NCBI GenBank assembly: GCA_002417685.1
Contig: DICP01000109.1
Span: forward strand, 15,174 to 23,728
DNA length: 8,555 nucleotides
Direction: 5' to 3'
Source of the DNA: Candidatus Mesolinea sp. UBA5823
Lineage (GTDB): Bacteria > Chloroflexota > Anaerolineae > Anaerolineales > Anaerolineaceae
Made by a program: the position numbers and the translations under genes. Positions 1-5,798 of the stretch are shown piece after piece. The notes below the pieces were generated by a model. The model saw only the letters and a program-made list of their open reading frames with translations, was not told where the DNA came from and made no database searches. The number at the start of each line of letters is the position of its first letter. The stretch's first letter is position 1.

Positions 1-917
1 TCCTCGCCCAAACCCAAAATGTGTTTTTCTCCGCTCAGTTAACTACCCCTAATCACGAGGTCAGCTTAACAGCCGCTCAAGCTGCAGCCAGCCTGATTTG
101 CCAGTTAGCCCAGGTGGAACCTAACGGCTTTGCCAACCTTAATTTTTGCGGCTCAGCTAACGTTCCAGCCTATGCTCCTTTCTTCCCCGCAGCTTATGCC
201 CAAAACAGCCCTCCCGCCTTTGCCTTAGCCCTTGAGGCAGCTGACTTTGCAGAACAAGTTTTCTCCCAAGCGCAAAGCTTGCAAGCTGCCCGAAAAACTC
301 TAATTGATGAGGTGGAAAGCCATGCTCAAAAACTCGAAGCCATTGGGCAGAAACTGACCGAAATCTATACTTATAACTTCAAGGGGCTTGATTTTACTTT
401 AGCGCCGCACCCAGCCCAAGGCGTCTCCATTGCTAAAGCTTTAGAAGCCTTAGGTCTGCCGGCGTTTGGCTTGCATGGCAGCTTGTTCGCTTCAGCTTTC
501 CTCACCGATACGCTCGACCAGGCGCATTATAACCGTACAGGTTTTAACGGCTTAATGCTGCCCGTTCTGGAAGACGCAGGCTTGGCGCAGCGCGCATCCG
601 AAGGGCTGCTTTCCACCACCGATCTGCTGCTGTGCTCTGCGGTCTGCGGGACGGGGCTGGACGTGGTCCCGTTGCCTGGGGATGCTACCCCAGAGCAGCT
701 CTGCCCCGTCTTGCTCGACATAGCCGCGCTGGCTTTACGTCTGGAAAAGCCCCTCACTGCGCGCCTTATGCCAATCCCGGGCAAAGCCGCCGGCGACCCA
801 ACCAGCTTCAATTTCGATTACTTCGCCAACAGCCGTGTACTGGCGCTCAAAGCTCAACCTCTTACTCACTTATTGCAAGGGCAGGAGTCCATCTCAATCA
901 GAGCACGCCTCTACTGA
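1..917 (+). CDS. DUF711 (UPF0210) family protein, 5'-truncated by the window edge
   Basis: The reading frame is open from the first bases of the window and ends at TGA 915-917, so the gene begins upstream. The GTG at position 21 is internal, because the frame continues through it as LAQTQNVFF, and about 304 codons are visible. The C-terminal two thirds carry the segments I recognise from DUF711/UPF0210 proteins: GLDFTLAP, a Gly/Ala-rich GLHGSLFASAFLTD stretch, FNGLMLPVLED, AVCGTGLDVVPLPGD and LTARLMPIPGK. Family members are usually around 400-450 residues, so roughly the first third is missing. The family is structurally related to glycyl-radical (PFL-like) enzymes, but its biochemical role is not established and I assign none. 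No signal peptide can be judged because the start is absent. The gene converges on the stalked membrane protein gene with 6 bases between the stops. Family assignment is fairly sure; function is unknown. Confidence 0.85.
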   Translation, partial: LAQTQNVFFSAQLTTPNHEVSLTAAQAAASLICQLAQVEPNGFANLNFCGSANVPAYAPFFPAAYAQNSPPAFALALEAADFAEQVFSQAQSLQAARKTLIDEVESHAQKLEAIGQKLTEIYTYNFKGLDFTLAPHPAQGVSIAKALEALGLPAFGLHGSLFASAFLTDTLDQAHYNRTGFNGLMLPVLEDAGLAQRASEGLLSTTDLLLCSAVCGTGLDVVPLPGDATPEQLCPVLLDIAALALRLEKPLTARLMPIPGKAAGDPTSFNFDYFANSRVLALKAQPLTHLLQGQESISIRARLY

Positions 918-923
918 ATCAAT

Positions 924-1676
924 CTATGGGTTAATCCAGCGGACTTGTTTGTAATTGACAATAATTAAATTCGAATCACATTCAGGGGAGATTGTCAGAA
1001 ATGTAGGCTCTGAAAGCAGCTCCCCCTCGGTGTTGCGCAGTTCGATAAAAAGCTGGTCTTCAGCAATCTGCTTGTTTTCAAGCGCAAATTCGTATCCTGA
1101 CTCCCCATAAACCAAGGCAGAACCTGTCTCTGAGTCCAAATCCACGCTGGCGCCGCCATAGCTGCCGCCTAAATGCACTATTAAACCGGCCAAAGGGGCG
1201 TCCTGCAAGTCCCACACTTGCCCGCCGATGAAAAGATAATCTTCACAAGCATATTGTGGGTGAATAAGAATGTGCGTTAGGGCTTCTGGGGTCCCGCGGA
1301 TCACAAAGGGCATTGGCTTTTTGGTCGCGGTGGCTGTGGGGCTGGGCGAAGGCGTTGCTGTAGGTGTAGCTGTGGCTGTTGGCGAAGGCGTTTGGGTAGG
1401 AGGCGACGTTCGGGTGAAGGTCGCTTGAGCAGGCGTCGTAACCGTCGCGCTGGGCATTGGAGTATCCGTTGGATTGACAACCGGCGCCGCTCTAAAAAGC
1501 GGTGGGAGGATATCCAGTGCGCCCAAAAGTACTAGCAAGATTACAATCATCAGCAAGATTGCGCCGGTGATTCCGATAGGCGGCTTGCGCTTGCGCTTCG
1601 CCATGGGGGGGATGGAAGCTGCCGAATCTTGAGAGCTTTTCCGTTTGAGGGCGCGGACCGGCTTTTGTGGGCTCAC
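924..1676 (-). CDS. Single-pass membrane protein with Thr/Pro stalk and small extracytoplasmic C-terminal domain
   Basis: This protein has 250 residues and starts at GTG 1676. The start overlaps the stop of the upstream PpiC gene by four bases (GTGA), so translational coupling is likely. The order of parts is: a basic N-terminus (1-35, with KRK/KRKRK clusters), one hydrophobic helix (about 36-58), a Thr/Pro/Ser/Ala stalk (about 66-121), and a globular domain (about 124-250) rich in predicted beta strands. The charge pattern predicts N-in, C-out. The domain has only two cysteines, C144 (YACEDY) and C233 (SPECDS), near its beginning and end, so a disulfide closing it is plausible. It ends NLIIVNYKQV, a pattern I associate with uncharacterised Chloroflexota surface proteins and an Ig-like or carboxypeptidase-regulatory-like fold. 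An alternative ATG at 1604 lacks a Shine-Dalgarno (a C-run lies upstream), so the GTG is preferred. Function is unknown; partnership with the PpiC lipoprotein is inferred from the overlap. Confidence 0.8.
   Translation of the reverse strand: MSPQKPVRALKRKSSQDSAASIPPMAKRKRKPPIGITGAILLMIVILLVLLGALDILPPLFRAAPVVNPTDTPMPSATVTTPAQATFTRTSPPTQTPSPTATATPTATPSPSPTATATKKPMPFVIRGTPEALTHILIHPQYACEDYLFIGGQVWDLQDAPLAGLIVHLGGSYGGASVDLDSETGSALVYGESGYEFALENKQIAEDQLFIELRNTEGELLSEPTFLTISPECDSNLIIVNYKQVRWINP
1314..1481 (-). repeat. Low-complexity Thr/Pro/Ser/Ala-coding stalk (residues 66-121 of the stalked membrane protein)
   Basis: The DNA is a degenerate array of short units. On the + strand it reads as repeated GGCGTTGCTGT / GGCGAAGGCGTT-like words, and on the coding strand it gives alternating TP, SP and TA dipeptides. 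It encodes an extended, probably O-glycosylated, spacer between the membrane helix and the C-terminal domain. Such arrays change length easily by replication slippage. This is a coding repeat, not an independent element. Confidence 0.7.
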
Positions 1677-2608
1677 GGCATGGTTATCTCAATCTGGGCT
1701 TTCGCGCGTTCAGCTTGCAACCAGTCTGCTAGCGCTTTGGCTTGCAGGCTCAGTTTTGCATCCGTCGTCAAGGGATATGAATCGACATATTCCATGACTT
1801 CAATGATATGGTAACCGATTTCGGTTTGAATAATTTCGGAGTGCATGCCTACAGGCAGTGAAAAAGCAACTTCTTCGATGGCTGGGAAAAGCAGATACCC
1901 GCGGGGGAACCAGCCTAACTCACCACCGGTTTCCGGGCTATAGCGCCAAGCGAGTTCATCAAAGCTAACGCCTGAGTTAAGGCTTGCCATAGCATATTGA
2001 GCTTCCTCAGCTGTGCGTGAGAATATTTGACGGGCACGCACCTGCTCGACCGCATCGGGGACACTAGCCGCAATTTGATCGCGCTGCCAGGCTGCTTCAC
2101 TGCCCAAACGCAGTGCCATCCTGAATTCCGCATCATCGTAGAAATTGGCTTGCATCCAACTGGTCAGTGCACTGCCCGAACCAAGCTCCGCGAGTAAATT
2201 AGCAATTTTTTCTTCAAGCATTTGGTCAGTAAAGGTGTAACCAGAAGCACGTGCCACTTGAGAGAGCAATTGCTGCTCAATAAGAGTGTTCAGGACATGC
2301 TCGGAAATTTCAGCATCACTGGGCAAGGTTTCCTCTTCAGAAAACGAAGCTTTATAGCGTTGCACTTCATGTTCAAAGTAACTGAGGGGGATGACCTCGC
2401 CATTCACAATAGCTGCAGCTGGAATCGGTATAGGCGTAGGTGTAGGAAACGCTGAGGGAGTTGGGCTTTCTATCGGATTAATCGCAGCGGTGGGCATAAC
2501 CTGAGGGGTAGCGGTCTCATTTACGCTAGAGCCACATCCAGTGGCAATCAATGCCACGCCTACTATGATAATAAGAGCCTTTAGGATTATCTTGCCTTTA
2601 ATTAACAT
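1673..2608 (-). CDS. Parvulin-type (PpiC/SurA/PrsA-like) peptidyl-prolyl isomerase lipoprotein
   Basis: The 311-residue protein begins with a lipoprotein signal peptide: a basic N-terminus, a hydrophobic core (about 7-22) and a lipobox-like ATGC with C25 as the lipidation site. A Thr/Pro/Ser tether (about 34-63) follows. Next is a helical SurA/PrsA-type N-terminal region (about 66-185, opening with AAAIVNGEVI), then a rotamase domain (about 188-275). The domain contains SFDELAWRYS, GGELGWFPRGYLL, FPAIEEVAFSL and GYHIIEV, all typical parvulin segments. By analogy with PrsA it would act at the outer face of the membrane, assisting folding of exported proteins. Oddities: the first catalytic histidine (R-A-S-H-I in most parvulins) is Q194 here, while the second (H267, GYHIIE) is kept. 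The loop between SPE and GGELGWF is short. There is no well-spaced Shine-Dalgarno; GGAGAGGG lies 13 bases upstream and a TATAAT abuts the start. The stop overlaps the start of the stalked-protein gene. Family is sure; catalytic activity is not. Confidence 0.9.
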   Translation of the reverse strand: MLIKGKIILKALIIIVGVALIATGCGSSVNETATPQVMPTAAINPIESPTPSAFPTPTPIPIPAAAIVNGEVIPLSYFEHEVQRYKASFSEEETLPSDAEISEHVLNTLIEQQLLSQVARASGYTFTDQMLEEKIANLLAELGSGSALTSWMQANFYDDAEFRMALRLGSEAAWQRDQIAASVPDAVEQVRARQIFSRTAEEAQYAMASLNSGVSFDELAWRYSPETGGELGWFPRGYLLFPAIEEVAFSLPVGMHSEIIQTEIGYHIIEVMEYVDSYPLTTDAKLSLQAKALADWLQAERAKAQIEITMP

Positions 2609-2614
2609 GCGCCT

Positions 2615-2620
2615 ATTATA
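2615..2620 (-). promoter_or_regulatory. Candidate -10 box (TATAAT) immediately upstream of the PpiC lipoprotein gene
   Basis: A perfect TATAAT ends six bases before the ATG at 2608, so transcription from it would begin about at the start codon and give a leaderless mRNA. No convincing -35 hexamer lies 16-18 bases upstream (the sequence there is CGGGGT-like), and there is no TGn extension. It may be chance in an AT-rich gap. Confidence 0.3.
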
Positions 2621-2687
2621 ACCCTCTCCGGTATTTTACCCCGTGCTTTAAAACTTAAGGCAAATACGCGACCTTTGTCTTCCAGAC

Positions 2688-3554
2688 TTAGATGACCCCG
2701 CCCACAAAATAGCCAATCACGAAACTTATTGTGGCTACACCCAAGCTGATGCCCGTCATCCTCAGAAAACGTTTTAGGAACGGCTCATCATTCACAACAG
2801 AAGAATAATAATTGAATAGGGCAATAATCATTACGCCGATTAAGAGCATTACGCCCAGCGCAACAAAATAATCGCTGATAATTAGGTAAGGTAAAATCAG
2901 CAAAGCAACGGTGATAATATATGCCACGCCAGTGTAAAGTGCAGACTTTCCTGGGTTTCTTTCGGTTTCCTTCTCAGCACTTGTAGAAAGATACTCTGAG
3001 GCTGCCATCGAAAGCGCCGCAGCGATGCCGGTAATCAGCCCGCTAAGGGCGATCATCTGGCTGTTTTGAAAAGCAAGCGTTAGGCCAGCCAAAGCGCCCG
3101 TCAGCTCAACCAGCGCATCATTCAACCCCAATACAACCGAACCAGAATATTTAAGGCTCTCTTCATCCATCATCTCTAGCAATTTTTCTTCGTGCTCTTC
3201 CTCGTCTTTGAGGATAGCGTCCAGCTCTGGAAAGCGCTCAAGCACGGGTGCATAGCCTGCCTGAGCCATCTCTTCACTATTTTCCTGTAATTTAATCACG
3301 AAGGTATAACCAAAGAGATGAAATAATAGCTTATACCAAAAGACCTTAAACCGGTTTGCCTTAAGTTCTTTACCGCTATAATGCTTCCAAGTATAGTAGT
3401 GACCTAATTCATCATCGGCAATTTTCGCAATAACGGCTTGGTCGTCTTTATTTTTAAGCTTAGCAGCCAGGTAGGTATAAATTTCATGCCCGTCAATTTC
3501 ATCTTGCTGGAAGCTTAGGATATGTTTCTCTAATGTTTTTTCTAATTCAGCCAT
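2688..3554 (-). CDS. Ferritin-like (rubrerythrin-type) domain fused to VIT1/CCC1 iron transporter
   Basis: The start is set at ATG 3554 (288 residues), because GGAGGAG lies five bases upstream. The in-frame ATG four codons earlier (3566) overlaps that Shine-Dalgarno and has none of its own. Residues 1-135 form a ferritin-like four-helix domain with carboxylate/histidine motifs: E19 and E24 in the first helix, DELGH (ExxH, 49-52), E91, and EEEH (118-121). Residues 139-288 form a VIT1/CCC1 membrane domain with about five helices. It includes GLNDALVELTGALAGL, whose Asp is a metal-path residue in VIT1, and ALSMAASEYLS. The same order of domains is found in MbfA-type membrane-bound ferritins, which export or detoxify iron (and possibly Mn). 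The cytoplasmic ferritin-like part probably binds or oxidises Fe(II) for the transporter. The gene sits after the groEL terminator with its own putative promoter, so it is probably not part of the chaperonin operon. Domain calls are firm; transport direction is inferred from homologues. Confidence 0.88.
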   Translation of the reverse strand: MAELEKTLEKHILSFQQDEIDGHEIYTYLAAKLKNKDDQAVIAKIADDELGHYYTWKHYSGKELKANRFKVFWYKLLFHLFGYTFVIKLQENSEEMAQAGYAPVLERFPELDAILKDEEEHEEKLLEMMDEESLKYSGSVVLGLNDALVELTGALAGLTLAFQNSQMIALSGLITGIAAALSMAASEYLSTSAEKETERNPGKSALYTGVAYIITVALLILPYLIISDYFVALGVMLLIGVMIIALFNYYSSVVNDEPFLKRFLRMTGISLGVATISFVIGYFVGGVI

Positions 3555-3557
3555 GGT

Positions 3558-3564
3558 CTCCTCC
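3558..3564 (-). promoter_or_regulatory. Shine-Dalgarno GGAGGAG that fixes the start of the ferritin-VIT1 gene
   Basis: GGAGGAG is followed by ACC and then ATG 3554, ideal spacing. The upstream in-frame ATG at 3566 overlaps this motif and is preceded by AT-rich sequence with no ribosome binding site, so the shorter protein is preferred. Confidence 0.75.
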
Positions 3565-3587
3565 ATTTCTTATATAAACAACTTCAA

Positions 3588-3617
3588 ATTGTACCAAGAG
3601 GTTTGTTGGATTACTAA
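3588..3617 (-). promoter_or_regulatory. Putative extended -10 promoter for the ferritin-VIT1 gene
   Basis: TACAAT (3593-3588) is preceded directly by TGG (3596-3594), an extended -10 arrangement. TTAGTA (3617-3612) sits 18 bases upstream as a weak -35. Predicted transcription start is about 3581, leaving a leader of about 26 bases with the Shine-Dalgarno. It lies downstream of the groEL terminator, consistent with a separate transcript. Confidence 0.4.
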
Positions 3618-3637
3618 ATTTTCCCAAAGATTAAAAT

Positions 3638-3664
3638 TTATGGGCGGCAATGCGCCGCCCATAA
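3638..3664 (-). terminator. Hairpin terminator after groEL
   Basis: A perfect 11-bp inverted repeat (arms TTATGGGCGGC and its complement) with a 5-base loop lies 29 bases past the groEL stop. On the groEL strand the stem is followed by AATTTTAATC, a short and imperfect U-tract. The GC-rich stem is strong, but the weak U-tract means some read-through into the ferritin-VIT1 gene is possible. Confidence 0.75.
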
Positions 3665-3692
3665 GCTGTCATTTCGTGTTCACGGGTAAATT

Positions 3693-5327
3693 TTAGTAGT
3701 CCATGCCACCTTGCGGCATTGGGGCAGCAGGATGTTCTTCCGGAATGTCCGTAATTAACGCTTCAGTCGTGAGGATCATCGCTGCAATCGAGGCTGCATT
3801 TTCCAATGCACCGCGGGTCACTTTGGCAGGATCGATCACGCCACCCGTAACCATGTCGCCATACTCTTCGGTGAGCACATTGTAACCAATGTGCTTGTTA
3901 CCTTCGGCTGCCTGTTTCTGGCGTACAGTTTCAACCACAACGGAGCCATCCATACCAGCGTTCTCAGCAATATGGCGCATTGGCACTGATAAAGCATGGC
4001 GCACGATGTTGACGCCGATTTGAGCATCTTGGTTATCCATCTGGATGTCTTTCAAAGCCTCAATGGCGTTGAGCAGCGCAACACCGCCACCAGCCACAAT
4101 ACCTTCCTCAACCGCAGCACGGGTTGCCGAAAGGGCATCTTCCACACGATGCTTCTTTTCTTTCAGCTCGGTCTCAGTGGCAGCACCCACACGGATAATT
4201 GCCACGCCACCCGAAAGTTTCGCTAAACGCTCTTGCAGTTTTTCGCGGTCATAATCACTCGTGGTGTTTTCAATCTCCACACGAATTTGCTCGATGCGTC
4301 CTTTGATTGCCTTAGGATCACCCTTACCGCCAACAATTGTGGTGTTTTCTTTATCGCTGGTAACTTTTTCTGCACGGCCTAAATCTTCGATAGTGGCTGT
4401 TTCCAGCTTGCGGCCGGTCTCTTCAGAGATGACATTCGCACCAGTCAGAATTGCAATATCTTGCAGCATAGCCTTGCGGCGATCGCCAAATCCAGGCGCT
4501 TTGACAGCGATAACGTTGAGCATACCGCGGATCTTGTTGAGCACTAAGGTAGCCAAAGCTTCACCATCCACATCCTCAGCGATGATCAAAATCTCGCGTT
4601 TGCCAACCTGAACCAGCTTCTCCAGCAGCGGAACAATATCAGCAGCTGCACTGATTTTCTTGTCATAGATCAGAATATAAGGATCCTCAATGTTGGCTTC
4701 CATATGTTCGCTATCGGTGATGAAGTAAGGTGAGATATATCCGCGGTCAAATTGCATACCTTCAACATATTCGGTTTCGAATTCCAAACCCTTGGATTCC
4801 TCGACGGTGATCACACCATCCTTGCCCACCTTATCCATCACATCCGCAATCAGGTTGCCGATTTCTGAATCTTGAGCAGAAATGGTCGCCACTGAAGCAA
4901 TTTCTTCCTTGGTGGTAATCATAATAGCCTGATCATGGATGGACTCAGCCACTGCCTTGGAAGCTGCTTCGATGCCGCGTTTGAGCAGCATGGGGTTAGC
5001 CCCAGCGGCTAAGTTCTTCAAGCCTTCCGTCACCATCGCGTGCGCCAACACAGTAGATGTGGTGGTACCATCGCCAGCGATATCATTCGTTTTGGTGGCA
5101 GCTTCTTTCAATAGTTGGGCACCCATATTCTCAAATGGGTCTTTTAGTTCAATTTCTTTTGCTACGGTTACGCCGTCATGGGTAATCGTTGGGGAACCAT
5201 ACTTGCGATCGATAGCAACATTGCGCCCTTTAGGGCCGAGAGTTGTTACTACGGCGTTGGCAACGATATCAATACCGTTTTTCAATGAGCGCCGTGCTTC
5301 TTCCGAGAATACTAATTGTTTAGCCAT
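3693..5327 (-). CDS. groEL: Chaperonin GroEL (Hsp60/Cpn60)
   Basis: This is a full-length 544-residue GroEL. It assembles into the double-ring ATP-dependent folding chamber in the cytoplasm with GroES as lid. Visible hallmarks are TTLGPKGRNV (nucleotide loop, about 28-37), D51 in THDGVT, GDGTTT with D86, the apical domain (about 190-375), and D397 in RVEDALSATRAAVEEG. The last is the ATP-hydrolysis aspartate within the chaperonin signature ending VAGGG. The C-terminus is PMPQGGMDY rather than the long GGM repeats of E. coli, a short form seen in several phyla. The ATG at 5327 has AAAGGAG seven bases upstream. It follows groES by 29 bases and shares its CIRCE-controlled promoter; a hairpin terminator follows it. 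Nothing is missing or frameshifted, so it should be functional. Confidence 0.98.
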   Translation of the reverse strand: MAKQLVFSEEARRSLKNGIDIVANAVVTTLGPKGRNVAIDRKYGSPTITHDGVTVAKEIELKDPFENMGAQLLKEAATKTNDIAGDGTTTSTVLAHAMVTEGLKNLAAGANPMLLKRGIEAASKAVAESIHDQAIMITTKEEIASVATISAQDSEIGNLIADVMDKVGKDGVITVEESKGLEFETEYVEGMQFDRGYISPYFITDSEHMEANIEDPYILIYDKKISAAADIVPLLEKLVQVGKREILIIAEDVDGEALATLVLNKIRGMLNVIAVKAPGFGDRRKAMLQDIAILTGANVISEETGRKLETATIEDLGRAEKVTSDKENTTIVGGKGDPKAIKGRIEQIRVEIENTTSDYDREKLQERLAKLSGGVAIIRVGAATETELKEKKHRVEDALSATRAAVEEGIVAGGGVALLNAIEALKDIQMDNQDAQIGVNIVRHALSVPMRHIAENAGMDGSVVVETVRQKQAAEGNKHIGYNVLTEEYGDMVTGGVIDPAKVTRGALENAASIAAMILTTEALITDIPEEHPAAPMPQGGMDY

Positions 5328-5356
5328 AAATTCACTCCTTTATTTCCAATAATTTT

Positions 5357-5650
5357 TTAATCAAGAATTGCTAGAACATCACTTTCACGCAAAATCAAGA
5401 GCTTTTTACCGTTGTACTTGACTTCCGTGCCAGCATATTTGGCGTAAAGCACTTTATCGCCGACTTTTACATCCATCGGAATCCGCTCGCCCTTATCATT
5501 GCGATCCCCAGGACCAATAGCGAGTACAGTGCCTTTTTGGGGTTTTTCTTTAGCAGTTTCCGGCAAGACAATGCCCCCGGAAGTAACTTCTTCCTCTTCA
5601 ATAGGTTCAACAACCAACCGGCTTCCTAAAGGTTTTAACGAAATTGACAT
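5357..5650 (-). CDS. groES: Co-chaperonin GroES (Hsp10/Cpn10)
   Basis: This is a standard 97-residue GroES. It forms the heptameric lid that binds GroEL in the cytoplasm. The N-terminal strand LKPLGSRLVVEPIEEEE leads into the mobile loop (about 20-35) with the GroEL-binding tripeptide I27-V28-L29. The remainder forms the beta barrel (GTVLAIGPG, VKVGDKVLYAKYAGTEV, LLILRESDVLAIL). The ATG at 5650 has GGAGGA four bases upstream, a strong ribosome binding site. It is the first gene of the groES-groEL operon, with the promoter and CIRCE operator directly upstream and a leader of about 72 bases. There are no anomalies. Confidence 0.98.
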   Translation of the reverse strand: MSISLKPLGSRLVVEPIEEEEVTSGGIVLPETAKEKPQKGTVLAIGPGDRNDKGERIPMDVKVGDKVLYAKYAGTEVKYNGKKLLILRESDVLAILD

Positions 5651-5693
5651 ATATTCCTCCGCGTTATGATATTTTTTTATCTTTCACATCAAT

Positions 5694-5720
5694 TTAGCAC
5701 TCTTATAGTGAGAGTGCTAA
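5694..5720 (-). promoter_or_regulatory. CIRCE operator (HrcA binding site)
   Basis: This is an exact match to the CIRCE consensus: TTAGCACTC, a 9-base spacer, then GAGTGCTAA. It begins about two bases past the predicted transcription start of groESL. HrcA bound here would block initiation or escape, and the element is also in the 5' leader RNA. It implies an hrcA gene elsewhere in the genome and heat-shock derepression of groESL. Confidence 0.97.
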
Positions 5721-5728
5721 CACATGTA

Positions 5729-5757
5729 ATCATACAACCCCCAAAAAGAGAAGTCAA
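5729..5757 (-). promoter_or_regulatory. Housekeeping-sigma promoter of groES-groEL
   Basis: TTGACT (5757-5752), a 17-base spacer and TATGAT (5734-5729) give five of six matches in both hexamers. The predicted transcription start is about 5722, just before the CIRCE operator. This is the classic arrangement of a strong vegetative promoter held down by HrcA. Confidence 0.85.
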
Positions 5758-5798
5758 GAGCAGAATAAATTTCTTATGAAATATTTATACTTGCGGAG

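Noticed and set aside
527..811. Antisense open frame inside the DUF711 gene
   Set aside because: It lies wholly within a recognised coding region, with Arg/Ser-rich low-information sequence and no ribosome binding site.
1321..1410. Short repeats around 1321-1410 as a possible CRISPR array or regulatory tandem repeat
   Set aside because: The units are 6-12 bases, in frame and translate to TP/SP/TA dipeptides, so they are a coding low-complexity stalk.
2640..2687. Terminator between the ferritin-VIT1 and PpiC genes
   Set aside because: Only a weak AT-rich CTTAA/TTAAG-like palindrome is present, with no GC-rich stem and no U-tract.
3555..3566. Upstream ATG 3566 as start of the ferritin-VIT1 gene
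   Set aside because: It overlaps the strong GGAGGAG that serves ATG 3554 and has no ribosome binding site of its own.
4261..4611. Open frame of 116 codons on the + strand inside groEL
   Set aside because: It is antisense to a fully conserved chaperonin region and has Ser/Ile/Leu-rich composition typical of reverse-strand reading; other long antisense frames in groEL (such as 4939-5352) are the same.
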